Origin: Icerya purchasi
Lineage: Eukaryota > Arthropoda > Insecta > Hemiptera > Monophlebidae
Direction: 5' to 3'
Length of the DNA stretch: 64,000 nt
Assembly: GCA_039619475.1 (NCBI GenBank)
Contig: CM077116.1
Location: 17,481,443 to 17,545,442 of the forward strand
Positions 30,265 through 40,076 of this stretch are shown piece after piece. Positions within the stretch are counted from its first letter, which is position 1. Every line of letters begins with the position of its first letter. The notes below the pieces were generated by a model. That model did no database searches and had not been told where the DNA came from. It saw only the letters and a list, made by a program, of their open reading frames with translations. A program made the position numbers and the translations under genes.

Positions 30265-32901
30265 TTAAATAGTGTAAATAAGCAATTGACAATTTATGAT
30301 CGTCGACGGCCGTACAGTTTTTACCACATTTGCATGCATATCATCATATAGCTCAAATTGTGCAGTGCTTTTTCGGAAGCAATAACTCACATAGTGTCCA
30401 ATATGTTTAAATGACCTGGTAATTCCAGCATTGAAACTAACTGCACCACGCAAAAAAAATTTACGTCTGCCAATTTGAAGGTCTGTAGGAATGGACGACA
30501 ATGTACAACTTATTTCCTGGAAATCTTTCATTTTATCGTGGAAATGTGGGCATAAGTCAATTATTACATGTGTTGTAAGTTTCACCTCTCTTCGTACTGT
30601 TAAAGACTTACCACATTCTCTGCACCTTTTAGTGTTGAATAGTTCCTCATGAATTTGTTGGGTGAAATTATTTAAATCACCAGATGAGAAGTATAGTGTA
30701 ACGGTTGGTAATGAGTAGGATATGGAATTACCGCACATACAGTTCTCAGTAATTATAACTGTAGGCAACTTTTTAAAAATTTTTTGAGCCAAATTGTACG
30801 ATGTAGTTGCACAATTTATTCGATATTGGTTTGGAAAGTTATGTTCTGTAGTTTCATTAAAAATTCTTTTTAGTATAATAGCACGCTTTCGATATGTTTG
30901 AACCGTAATACCATCGTGAATTCCATTAGCAATTACTTCAAATAATTTGATTTTCGTTTTAAAGCGATCAACATACTGCTGAAACTTCAAACTATCTACG
31001 TAAGAGATGAATAAAACTTGAACTACACTGTCAAATGGACATGTATTAACAACGTTGAAATAATTCTTTCCAATTTTAACACTCTTTAAATCAAGAACAT
31101 TTCCATTTTTTATAACACCAACGACTTTACTCCTACATAGGCTTAGATCATTTACACGAAGTATGGATGGATCTGAAGATAAATAATTTTTCTTTTGCGA
31201 TTTTTTGGGAGATACGACAGCTTCACCTTTCCAGTTTTTCACAGCACAATTCGTATTAAGTTCTGCTTCCATGTTATCTTCTTTTGAAGAATTTTTTTTC
31301 TCCCCATAATGCGAATTACTTTTGTTTAGCTGCAAAGCATTACATGATGACGTATTACTTTTTTTGTCCATTTTCGCTTTAACCAAGCACATGGAACCAA
31401 GGATAGCATCTATATGAATTTGTACAAATTCGTCAACACGAAGTGGTAAAGTTTTGTGTTTGAAAAGACGGTTTTTGATCTCATTGAAGTTGTTTTCAGC
31501 GCTACTACTGCTTTCCGTTTTTCCTCCATAGCCGAAAATGGAGTTCATGACTGCCGACCAAATAGGAAGTAGGCGACATAAACTGAGAATTTTCTTTGCA
31601 ATTGCAGGTTGAAAATGCATGTTATCACCTTCTCCCTTATTTTCTGGGAACTGAGCGGTACGTTTACATTCAAGGAATATTTGGTAAATTTCATCATAAT
31701 ATAATAAAGAAGAAGACTGAAAGTCATTTTCATCAAAATCTTCAAAGCGATCATCTTTGATTTCATTTTCAAACGTAACTGATTGTAATGATTCTCGTGC
31801 AGTATAGCCAGCAATTCGCATTTTTAGAAACATTTTAGCAGCATTCTCGCATGCTGTTTTATCTCCTTTCGCATTTAATCTATCTTCTTCGTGCAACGAC
31901 ACAGTAAAAATGTATTGTAATAACATTTTTGCTTCTTCATAGTTTTCACAAGAAATCACCAATGCAATGGAGTGTAGGTAAAATTTTTTCACACGTATTG
32001 GGTTATTTTTGATTTCTGGCCAACTACTAACTAAATGCATTATGTGAGCGAAATCATTACGAAGCATAGATGATGGAATGTCCACGTTTATTTTATGGTG
32101 AAGAAGTGCATCACAGATTTGTAAATATTTATTAAGTGTAGAATATTGTGTACAGCTTTTCACTATACCCATCATTAAAGCCAAAGACATATCAGTGACT
32201 ATTAAGTGAGGTGGTTGGATATCGTTCCTTAACCATTCACTTATCCAATATGCAATTGCATTGTTATCATGTTTCTCAGAAATCATATGTGAAACAGCAA
32301 ATTGACAAGCGTTTTTTTCATCCTTCACAACTATTTCATACAAAAAAAGTGCCCGTGTTTCTCTATATGGTAACCTTATTTTCTGTACAATACGTCCAGT
32401 TGCATCAATACTAACTTTAGAAATGGAATTATTACGTTGGTAAATGCGATAATTATTGATTTCAGTCACTGACCAATAATGAACATAAAATTTATCAAAG
32501 CCAATATCATGAATAATGTTATTATAAGGAACGGTTCCTTTCATTATGGCCAAGGATAAAACAGGGCAATCATGGTGTCGTTTTAAACGCAATTCTTTAC
32601 ACTTCATTACTCTAAGCGCTGTATTGGATGGCAAATGCCCAGGCTCTGCATCTCCATAATTCATCATATTATTGGCTTCAAACTTTCTTGTAGTACTAGC
32701 AGCCATGTTCTCAGCTGTCAGTCTATGAACAAATTCCTGTCGTTTATCTTTGCTCAGCAAACGACGCTTTGTCTTACCAGAGCAATTATTGAATGTGCCT
32801 GTGTACGAACAATTAATAACTATTACTTCATAATCAGGAGGTGGCTGTTCATGTATAATACCCTTTAAGGTACTGTGACAAGAACTGCATTGTCCCGTCA
32901 T
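30265..32901 (-). CDS. MULE/NOF-like transposase with C-terminal ubiquitin-protease-like domain
   Basis: An intact 878-codon frame. N terminus: Cys pairs C5-x2-C8 and C31/C40, possibly a zinc-binding DNA-recognition part. DDE core: D166 in SIDATG, D237 in VTDMSLALMMG, the C263..H269 and RNDFAHIMH region, and E469 in SSSSAENNFNEIKNRL as likely third acid. From about residue 605 the protein changes: NTCPFDSVVQVL (C621) resembles the Cys box of C19 ubiquitin-specific proteases, C721-x-C723 and C760-x2-C763 resemble their zinc ribbon, and HIGHYVSY (H836) with LYDD (D853/D854) resembles their His box. The transposase role is well supported by TIRs and duplication. The protease-like domain is inferred from motif order; whether it cleaves ubiquitin or another modifier is unknown. 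The frame may be extended 5' by splicing to the ORF at 33004-33444. Confidence 0.85.
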   Translation of the reverse strand: MTGQCSSCHSTLKGIIHEQPPPDYEVIVINCSYTGTFNNCSGKTKRRLLSKDKRQEFVHRLTAENMAASTTRKFEANNMMNYGDAEPGHLPSNTALRVMKCKELRLKRHHDCPVLSLAIMKGTVPYNNIIHDIGFDKFYVHYWSVTEINNYRIYQRNNSISKVSIDATGRIVQKIRLPYRETRALFLYEIVVKDEKNACQFAVSHMISEKHDNNAIAYWISEWLRNDIQPPHLIVTDMSLALMMGIVKSCTQYSTLNKYLQICDALLHHKINVDIPSSMLRNDFAHIMHLVSSWPEIKNNPIRVKKFYLHSIALVISCENYEEAKMLLQYIFTVSLHEEDRLNAKGDKTACENAAKMFLKMRIAGYTARESLQSVTFENEIKDDRFEDFDENDFQSSSLLYYDEIYQIFLECKRTAQFPENKGEGDNMHFQPAIAKKILSLCRLLPIWSAVMNSIFGYGGKTESSSSAENNFNEIKNRLFKHKTLPLRVDEFVQIHIDAILGSMCLVKAKMDKKSNTSSCNALQLNKSNSHYGEKKNSSKEDNMEAELNTNCAVKNWKGEAVVSPKKSQKKNYLSSDPSILRVNDLSLCRSKVVGVIKNGNVLDLKSVKIGKNYFNVVNTCPFDSVVQVLFISYVDSLKFQQYVDRFKTKIKLFEVIANGIHDGITVQTYRKRAIILKRIFNETTEHNFPNQYRINCATTSYNLAQKIFKKLPTVIITENCMCGNSISYSLPTVTLYFSSGDLNNFTQQIHEELFNTKRCRECGKSLTVRREVKLTTHVIIDLCPHFHDKMKDFQEISCTLSSIPTDLQIGRRKFFLRGAVSFNAGITRSFKHIGHYVSYCFRKSTAQFELYDDMHANVVKTVRPSTIINCQLLIYTI

Positions 32902-33003
32902 TTTTAAAAAAAGATTTCCAAACGGATAAATATTGCATCTTTTAAAATTAATTGCACACGGTAAACGAGATAATTTATATAGTTCGTTTTGTACGAAGTG
33001 AGT

Positions 33004-33444
33004 TCACTCAAATTTTTGTAAGATACAGTACGATCGCTTGCAGTTTCTTTCATCTCGATTGTACTTCACTGAGGTGTACAGTTGTTCCCACTTCTCTTTC
33101 GGAATTTCAATTGCAAAACTGAGAGTAGAATTATTCACATCATGGAGTGCACTATCGTCGCTGCTTCTGTTTAATTCATCCATTTCGTCACCTGACTCAG
33201 TAAGTGAATTATGAACAAGATCCAGACGTAATCCTATATGATGAGCAATATTAAAACGGTTTTGTAATGCAATTGTGTAAGCATATTTTCGACTAATTCG
33301 GTTATTTAAATCATGCGCTATGGAAGCCCAACATTCATGTGACGGTCCATAAATCTTATTATTTTCTTGATCAAAAATTTCGTTTTTATATTTTAAAAAT
33401 ACCTCTTTAAGTTCATCGCTTGGTACTACAGATTTTAACGACAT
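33004..33444 (-). CDS. Upstream MULE ORF, probable first exon (helical DNA-binding-like region)
   Basis: A 146-codon frame 102 bp upstream of the transposase on the same strand. The middle reads YGPSHECWASIAHDLN and TIALQNRFNIAHHIGL, a Trp-containing helical pattern as in MADF/Myb-like or similar modules at the N terminus of NOF-type proteins. The last third is acidic and ends with IPKEKWEQLY and basic residues. It may be spliced to the 878-codon frame or be a separate protein; I could not fix a splice pair by eye. It has no hallmark enzyme motif. Confidence 0.55.
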   Translation of the reverse strand: MSLKSVVPSDELKEVFLKYKNEIFDQENNKIYGPSHECWASIAHDLNNRISRKYAYTIALQNRFNIAHHIGLRLDLVHNSLTESGDEMDELNRSSDDSALHDVNNSTLSFAIEIPKEKWEQLYTSVKYNRDERNCKRSYCILQKFE

Positions 33445-34743
33445 CTTTTTTCCACCAAATTATTTGAAACACCTGTGAGTATGCCAAAAAATTATCCATT
33501 AAAACATAAAGCAACGATTGAAAAAAATGTATCCAAAATACGTGTATCAGACTTTTAGTGATCATGCTAATCTTAATAATATTTAAAAAAAAAAAACATA
33601 CCAAAAATAGAAGATCTGAATTCGTATATAATCCACTGTGTATTAAGAGAACAAAAATCTAAAATTTGTAAGCACTCAGTTTAATAAAAATTAATAAATG
33701 ATCATAAAAATTTACTCACAGAAGAAACACATAAACTGGCAGAAATAAAGCCAAAACAGAACTAATTATCTGGAAAAGACTCGTTACTATTATTAGAGAG
33801 AGAAAACAATAACAGAAGAAAAGGATTACAAACAAAAAGGAATTTAACATTTTGATGCATTTACATTGGTGTAAATCGACGTGATGTACATTTGCTATTA
33901 CGAGGAATTGTTGACAAGATGGTTACTTATAGTAATACGTGTGAATTCCTCAAAAATCAGCAAACCAATATGCTGACTGGATGAAAATTATAAATATGAT
34001 GCTGTGGCGAGACTCGAATTGCGCACCGTCGTTTACCTGGCCGACGGTTAAAAAAGTTTTAGTAATCTAAACACTCGAATTGCGCACCGGAAGTTTGCCG
34101 ATATGAAATATAAAAAAACAAACGAAAAAGGCACCGGGACCATGATATTTGCTGGACTCGGTGGTTCCAAAACTGACGGCCGCTTTATCATATAACATTT
34201 GAGTGTTCGATGGATTTCTACATTTTTACGCGTCCTATACTTAAAAAATGACATTTCGTCACTTAACAAACCTCTGTCCTTGCATTATTTAATTTTTATC
34301 AATATAGGACATGTAATGTTATTTCGGTTGTGTATTTGTAAATAGATGATTCTTCATAATCCTCCTACTTAATTTTACACTTCGATTAACTAATAATATA
34401 AATTTGAATTTTGAATAACATTTAATCTAAACACATCAAATAGACATCCGATTGATTTCATTAAACAGCATGCAATATCGAACACCATTAAGGTTACACT
34501 TTAAATTGGTTACCAGTGCTTGCGTGATTGAAATAAATTGAGAAATTTAGAGGTCAGTTAATTTATATTTAGTGGTTAATAATTTGTCGGCCACCATTAC
34601 GTTTTGGAACATATTGTGCATAACACTAACCTATCTAACTTAAACTTTTATAAATGTAGAATTCACACGGTAGCGAAATAATATATACATAAATATTTCT
34701 ACAACTTTTTCAGTATACAGCCAATTTTTTGTAAAATCCGAGC
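33445..34743. other. MULE 5' non-coding region
   Basis: AT-rich DNA between the upstream ORF and the right TIR. The direct words CGAATTGCGCACCG recur at 34016-34029 and 34077-34090, about 60 bp apart, a small local duplication. The 73-codon minus frame at 34048-34269 spans this duplication and shows no known motif. The transposase promoter probably lies here or in the TIR; no clear TATA context was chosen. Confidence 0.5.
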
Positions 34744-35655
34744 TAATTTCGAATTGTCTATTACACAGAAGATTTATGGTTAAATTTCATTAGAGAACGC
34801 ACCGTACTGTCAGAAAGCGTATATATTTGTATTTACAACATCCCATTTCATACCCTGAAGGTACTGTTTCTCCAGCCTCGCCCATTCAAATTCACTACAA
34901 ATAAAAACAATCCGTGCCCAATGAAGCACAAAACAAAGCACAAATGAGTAACACTGTTTTTAACCTTTATCTCAACATGGGAGGTTCTAGTCCCACCCTT
35001 ACCAAATCAGAAAGGGAATGAGCACAAACAAAAAAAAAGTCGTGCACAAAGAAGCACAAATGAAGCACAAACGAATGACATAATTTTCATCCCTTAATTT
35101 TACATGGGCGGGGCTGATCCCACCCTTACCAAATCAGGAAGGGGGTGAGCACAAACAAAAAAAAGTCGTGCACAAAGAAGCACAAATGAAGCACAAACGA
35201 ATGACATAATTTTCATCCCTTAATTTTACATGGGCGGGGCTGATCCCACCCTTACCAAATCAGGAAGGGGGTGAGCACAAACAAAAAAAAAGTCGTGCAC
35301 AAAGAAGCACAAATGAAGCACAAACGAATGACATAATTTTCATCCCTTAATTTTACATGGGCGGGGCTGATCCCACCCTTACCAAATCAGGAAGGGGGTG
35401 AGCACAAACAAAAAAAAGTCGTGCACAAAGAAGCACAAATGAAGCACAAACGAATGACATAATTTTCATCCCTTAATTTTACATGGGCGGGGCTGCGTTT
35501 CGCCAGCCCCGCCCAAAGACTTTTCTAATTAAACTATGAAGGGGGAGAGCACAAACAAAAAACTTAGTGGCACAAAGAAGCACAAACGAAGCACAAACGA
35601 ATAAGCCTATTTTGGTTTCGCAACTCAAAATGGGCGGGGCTGGCGAAACGCAGCC
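34744..35655 (-). repeat. Right terminal inverted repeat of the MULE
   Basis: Ends GGCGAAACGCAGCC at 35655, the reverse complement of the left terminus. The inner limit TAATTTCGAATTGTC at 34744 matches the left inner limit. It holds four tandem units of about 126-129 bp (34975-35486), one more than the left arm, which explains 912 versus 772 bp. The outer 165-bp module is at 35491-35655. Units are nearly identical, which suggests recent homogenisation. Confidence 0.9.
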
Positions 35656-35783
35656 TAGAAACAGAAGAAATGAAGGTAGTCAATATAGGAACAACAGAAA
35701 GAGAAGGAAAAGCAAGAATGTAGTGGGCACAGTAAGGGGTCGGGAGGCCAAGGCCAAGCAAATTAGAATATAGGACTGCGCGC
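35656..35783 (-). repeat. Family A LINE fragment, right half, with MULE duplication (35656-35664)
   Basis: Begins with the second TAGAAACAG and continues with sequence close to 21058-21185 of the minus-strand LINE (GAAGAAATGAAGG, GGGCACAGTAAGGGG, CCAAGCAAATTAGAATA). The left half is 28771-28789. It encodes the last residues of family A ORF2. The match ends near 35783. A short ORF across the MULE end and this fragment is a chimera, not a gene. Confidence 0.8.
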
Positions 35784-36530
35784 TATGGGATCTTTTTAAA
35801 CATTTTAATCGGAACCGGGAGAAGTGAACTCGACTGATAAGAGTTGTACTTACTAGGGAGATTTAACTGATTTCAAAATATTCATTATATTTTCAAATTT
35901 CCATAATTTCTCGATAGTTTCTTCAAGATTTGTCCAGTTAAGAGATCATGTTCAACTTTTTTATTATTGTGTTAATTTCCCCTCCGTGGTGAAAACAATT
36001 TGGTTTAGTTGATAGTTGTTTTTTTTTTTTTTCTGTATAACTAAAAGCTGATCATAGTGAATAATTACTAACATTTGTTGATGATGAATTGGTTCTGTAT
36101 TCTCTGAATGATTCGTTTTCAAATTTCTGTAGCGGCGACTGAAGTTTTCTGATTTGTTATTGAGAGCTGTTTTATACTCATGCATGTAAACTGTCTCTTA
36201 ATTAATACTTTTTTATTTTACTTTTGGTAGGCTTATCACCAAGGAAGCTTTATCCAGAAACATTAAAAAAAAAAAGGAAACCAATTAAAATGTGATAGGG
36301 TGAAAGAAAAGGAAAAGGTAGTATATAATTCAATGGATCATTAGAAGTTTTAGATTTAGTAAATAGAAATAAAAAAAAAACGGAAGATTCAACAGACAGA
36401 GAAGGTTGCTCAAAAAAAATATGAGCGCATCGAAAATCATTTCTAATACAGAAAAGAAGCTAGCGGCCAGGCCATAATAAAAAAAAAAAAAAAAAAAAAA
36501 AGAATTTAAAGCTTTCACAGTGATTACTCG
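35784..36530. other. Unassigned AT-rich spacer with an A tract
   Basis: No convincing coding region. A pure A run at 36480-36501 could be the tail of a retroposed sequence ending CCAGGCCATAAT, but the body is not recognisable. The short frames are T- or A-rich. Confidence 0.5.
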
Positions 36531-36799
36531 TGATAAATAATTTCCGGAAACAACTGTGTTTTTAAAAAAATATTTATTCGCTTAACGTTTCGACCAGCTT
36601 ACACTGGCCATCATCAGAAGCAAACTGAAGAACGGAGCGGAAATTGCGATCGACAATAACATTAAAATAAGAATCAGAAATCATGAAAAACCCAAATCAA
36701 AACAGGATAACCTACCTCTAAACAGGAAAACCGACGAAACGCAATAACAACAGATAGATAAAATATAAAAACATAGGAAAAAAAATAATAATAAAAGCT
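36531..36799 (-). repeat. Left inverted pseudo-LTR of the Penelope-like element
   Basis: Its reverse complement matches 38793-38920 and 40091-40230 nearly base for base, including TTTCCGGAA, CGTTTCGACC, CGACAATAACATTAAAATAA and AGGAAAACCGACG. It lies in opposite orientation to the copy downstream of the ORF. Confidence 0.85.
36587..36617 (-). ncRNA. Hammerhead ribozyme-like core (left pseudo-LTR)
   Basis: On the minus strand CTGATGA (36617-36611) is followed by a 6-7 bp stem (GGCCAGT with AGCTGGTC) and GAAAC (36591-36587), the conserved hammerhead boxes. Hammerheads are known from Penelope-like pseudo-LTRs. Stems I and III and the cleavage site were not resolved. Confidence 0.6.
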
Positions 36800-37296
36800 A
36801 TTAATAGTCCTACCTACTTCTTGGAAGGGTACATAGCCAAACAATTAAAAGGGTTGATTGGTAATACCTCCGCGCACATACAGAACACGGAGCAGTTCAT
36901 TAGTAATTTAAGTTGTTTGAAATTGGACCCTAATGATATTATGCTGAGTTTTGATGTTGTTTCTTTGTTCACTAGTGTTCCAGTAGAAGACACTATCCGG
37001 TTGTTGAAAAAAGAAGGTATCTCGGGCGAACTAGTTGGTTTCATAGAAGCAGTTACAGGATCCAATTACTTCACTTTCAACGAGAGGTTTTTCGTGCAAC
37101 ATGACGGCATGGCTATGGGGTCTAGGTTGGCTCTCATTTTTGCTAATTTTTTCATGGAGCAACTAGATAGTATCGTACTTAACGATTGGCAACCGAAGTG
37201 TTGGTATAGATATGTGGATGGCACATTTGTCATCTGGCAGCATGGTAGAGAGAAGTTAGATAAGTTTTTTGCGTTCTTAAATACTTTTCATAGAAA
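36800..37296 (+). pseudogene. Penelope-like RT, first part, interrupted by a LINE
   Basis: Reads in the frame of 36821-37333: EGYIAKQLKGL, then motif A region LSFDVVSLFTSVPV near residue 43, GSNYFTFNERFFVQHDGMAMGSRLALIFANFFME (motif B-like) near 85-115 and YRYVDGTFVIW near 128. The catalytic YVDD of the family is YVDG here, so the second Asp is lost. N-terminal RT motifs are absent. At about 37297 the frame runs into a LINE tail, whose insertion adds the false ending WLFSYNY. Confidence 0.8.
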
Positions 37297-37394
37297 TTTT
37301 CTGACCGCCTGGTTATTTAGTTATAACTATTAATTTTTCATGTTGTTGGGTCAAGGCCGCTGGCGCGCCCAGGGTAGGGAAAAAAAAAAAAAAA
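37297..37394 (+). mobile_element. 98-bp family A LINE tail inserted in the Penelope-like RT
   Basis: Starts TTTCTGACCGCCTGG, has the tail hairpin 37347-37371 (outer TGGG/CCCA, inner GCC 37356-37358/GGC 37362-37364) and ends with an A run at 37380-37394. It differs by about one base from the end of the LINE at 38921-40076. Removing it rejoins the RT frame (NTFHRN before, then the FTREEE codons after). The target duplication is ambiguous because it merges with the A run. Confidence 0.85.
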
Positions 37395-37395
37395 T

Positions 37396-38223
37396 ATACT
37401 GTTCACTAGGGAGGAAGAATGTAATGGAGAGTTAGCGTTTCTCGATGTCCGCATCAAACGCAATAATTTGGGTGATGTTTTCACATCTGTACATCGAAAA
37501 GAGACGCACACGGATAAATATTTGCATAAGACCTCTCATCACTTGCCGAGCCAGAAGGTCGGTGTGTTTAAGACCCTTGTACATAGAGCACAGAAGGTGT
37601 CCTGCCACGATAGTCTCCAAGAGGAGTTAAGACATCTTAAAGGTGTTATGGTCAAAAATGGGTATAGCACGGATGAAGCAAGTAGGTATATCAGTAAGTT
37701 TAGTTGCAATAGTCATGTTAATATTAATGAATCTGAACAGTTTGATACTAGTGTTGTGCTACCGTTCATCAAAGGAGTCACGGAAAGAATTGGAAGGATT
37801 TTACGTAAAAACAATGTAAGACCAGTCTTCGGTACGTGTATGAAAATAAGGAACATGTTAAGAGGTCCAAAAGATAGTTTACCTCGGTTACACTGTGCCG
37901 GTGTATACAAAATACCCTGTTCGTGTGGATTAAGCTACATCGGTCAGACTAGTAGGCTTATTGAAACCAGGGTGAAGGAGCACAGGGCTGATTGCGCGCA
38001 TAGGCGGGTGCACAAATCCGCCTTAGCGGAACATCAGTTGAAAACGAATCATACTATCAAATTTGAGGATAGTGTTCCTTTAGCTAAGGAAATTCACACC
38101 GGCGGGAGGTTGGTTAGAGAAGCCATCGAAATTGAGAAATGGCCAAATTTTAACAGAGAAGAAGGTCTACGTGTTCCCACGGCATGGAAACCAGTCATAC
38201 GGTTGACGAACTTGCATCTATAA
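37396..38223 (+). CDS. Penelope-like RT C-terminal part and GIY-YIG endonuclease (fragment)
   Basis: Open from the end of the LINE tail at 37396; the Met at 37468 is internal. The first residues (FTREEECNGELAFLDV) are the end of the RT palm, followed by the thumb region (HSSHLPSQKVGVFKTL-like helices, HLKGVMVKNGYS). From about residue 144 counted from 37468 is the GIY-YIG domain: GVYKIPCSCGLSYIGQT, then R and EH in TRVKEHRADC. In Penelope-like elements this nuclease provides the DNA nick for retrotransposition. The frame is intact here but separated from the upstream RT by the LINE insertion, so the whole protein is not made. Confidence 0.85.
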   Translation: MLFTREEECNGELAFLDVRIKRNNLGDVFTSVHRKETHTDKYLHKTSHHLPSQKVGVFKTLVHRAQKVSCHDSLQEELRHLKGVMVKNGYSTDEASRYISKFSCNSHVNINESEQFDTSVVLPFIKGVTERIGRILRKNNVRPVFGTCMKIRNMLRGPKDSLPRLHCAGVYKIPCSCGLSYIGQTSRLIETRVKEHRADCAHRRVHKSALAEHQLKTNHTIKFEDSVPLAKEIHTGGRLVREAIEIEKWPNFNREEGLRVPTAWKPVIRLTNLHL

Positions 38224-38792
38224 CAGCGACCAGGTAGGTTTCATTTTTCTTTTCCAACTCTGGGTTATTTGGTTTTAATTTTGACTATGTCTCTTTAGGT
38301 ACCTGGACGTCCGCCACCGCCTTTCACTTCTTCTTGGTCTTTTGTTCCCACATCCCGCCGGTACAAGTGGGGTTTCTTCTTTCGCTTGGATTTGCTTTGT
38401 TTTACTTCGTTTGGTTAAGCTTCCGTTGGTCCCATGCCCAGGGCCTTGCCCTCTGGTGCTTCTTCCGGATAGGTTTCGAGTGGGTCCTCAGGTGAGGATT
38501 CCAAGCAATTTTCAGGTAGTTCCCAGTCCTGGTTCAGGTAATTCAACTGTTTCTGTTGTAATATTTTATATTTTTGTTCTGTTCACTTGGTTGTTCCGTG
38601 CGTTTCCAACGTTTTTAGTTTTATTTTTTATAAGTTGTTATTCGTTTTTCCCCCCTGCCCCAACTGTGACCCGATGTTTTTTGTTCCTTTTGTATATTTT
38701 TTCTAATACCTTTTTTCTCATATGTTTTTACATTTTATTATCTTCGATTGTTATGCGTTGTGTCGGTTTTTCCCGTTTAGATTTTGTGTTCC
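38224..38792. other. Penelope-like element 3' non-coding region
   Basis: Pyrimidine-rich sequence between the endonuclease stop and the right pseudo-LTR. The frame 38342-38908 is hydrophobic (Phe, Leu) and runs into the pseudo-LTR; it is better explained by T-rich DNA than by a membrane protein. Confidence 0.5.
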
Positions 38793-38920
38793 TTTTATTA
38801 TTATTTTTTTTCCTATGTTTTTATATTTTTTCTATCTGTTGTTATTGCGTTACGTCGGTTTTCCTGTTTAGAGGCAGGTTATCCTGTTTTGATTTGGGTT
38901 TTTCATGATTTCTGATTCTT
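38793..38920 (+). repeat. Right pseudo-LTR of the Penelope-like element, first part
   Basis: Matches the reverse complement of about 36670-36799. It stops at the duplication GATTTCTGATTCTT (38907-38920) made by the LINE insertion and resumes at 40091. Confidence 0.85.
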
Positions 38921-40076
38921 TTTTTTTTTTTTTTTTTTTTTCCCTACCCTGGGCGCGCCAGCGGCCTTGACCCAACAACATGAAAAATTAAGAGTTATAA
39001 CTAAATAACCAGGCGGTCAGAAATGGAGAGGACAAAGGACAGTAGCAATGGGATAACTGAAGGCAATGGGAAGGAAAGAATATAGGTAGCGTTAAAGAGA
39101 GTAGGAAGACCCAAAACTAGAAGTTGGGTGTAGAGAATAGAGCGTTCGTTAGAGAGTGCTGAACATTCGAATAGGATGTGATTTGAATCACAAATACAAG
39201 AAAGCTCAGAAGCGTGAAGAGAGCAGAAAGGAGAAGGGGACAAAGCGAATCGAAAGCGAGAAGAGGGGAGAAGAGAATGATTGATTCTAAGCCTAATTAA
39301 GGAAACAACAGTGGAACGACGACAGATAGGAATAGATTGAAACCAAGGCAGGAATCTAGGAACCGGTTGAATAAGACGGTACTGAGAAAAGCGATTTGAG
39401 AATATAGATGGATACATGTCAGACCAAAGTCTGGAATGATTAGAGCGTGATAGAGAAAGAATGTCTGAGGAAGGGAAAGAGTCGAGGAAAGGACCAGTGC
39501 GGGCGGCTGAGCGAGCTAAAGAGTCAGCTGAGTCATTGCCCTCAATATTGGAATGACTAGGGACCCATAGAAAGTCTATGGAAATGGAGCGGAACGAGAA
39601 TAAAGAGGAGACAAGAGATCGGATAGAGAGGATGATACCGTCAGAAGTATAAGAAGGAGGAGAGCAGATGGCTTGAAGAACGCCTTTGGAATCAGAGACA
39701 ATCAGGAATTTGTGAACTCCACTCGTAGAGGATATGAAATGAATTGCACGAAGAATTGAGATCGACTCGGCCGAGAAGATAGAGCAGAAGGAAGGAAGTC
39801 TGAAGGACTCAGAGTGTAGGAACGTAGGAGACGTATACGCACCACCCGCGCCCCCATCACTCTTGGAGCCATCCGAGAAGATTAAGGCATGGGAAGGAAA
39901 AGAAGAGTTCAGCAGCTGAAAAAATTCGAAGTTGACTACATTGTGAGAGGAACAATTAGCTCGGACTGGAAGAGAGGAGAAATTGATGGGGTGCCATATG
40001 CTATTAAAGTCGAAAGAAAAGTAAGGAAGACTGTTACAAGAGGAAACGTAGGGAGAAAAATTGGAAACACGAGCAG
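38921..40076 (-). pseudogene. Family A LINE 3' fragment inserted in the right pseudo-LTR, 14-bp duplication
   Basis: GATTTCTGATTCTT lies on both sides (38907-38920 and 40077-40090). The T run begins at 38921 and the tail hairpin spans 38950-38974 with GCC (38957-38959)/GGC (38963-38965). On the minus strand RNase H motifs are readable (DGSKSDGG, AESISILRA, SDSKGVLQAI, DFLWVPSHSN, ADSLARS). The frame 39417-39001 gives the C terminus with CICDSNHILFEC. The insert starts just before RNase H. Recent, given the perfect duplication. Confidence 0.9.

Larger units (their letters stand above)
28790..35655 (-). mobile_element. Complete NOF/foldback-type MULE DNA transposon
   Basis: A 6866-bp element with long terminal inverted repeats (28790-29561 and 34744-35655), internal tandem repeats in each arm, a 9-bp target duplication and a minus-strand coding region of two frames. 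Nine-base duplications and a DDE core of this style belong to the Mutator-like (MULE) superfamily; long, repetitive TIRs around a large ORF recall the Drosophila FB-NOF composite. The target is a fragment of a family A LINE, so insertion is later than that LINE. All parts look intact, so it may be recently active. Confidence 0.9.

Noticed and set aside
34975..35486. CRISPR-like array
   Set aside because: Units are about 128-bp tandem copies with no spacers, inside a transposon TIR of a eukaryotic genome.
35567..35773. 68-codon plus and 65-codon minus ORFs across the MULE right end
   Set aside because: They are chimeras of the TIR and the flanking LINE fragment; the minus frame only borrows the last LINE codons.
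38342..38908. 188-codon hydrophobic plus-strand ORF
   Set aside because: It runs into the pseudo-LTR, its composition follows T-rich DNA and there is no motif; not a membrane protein.
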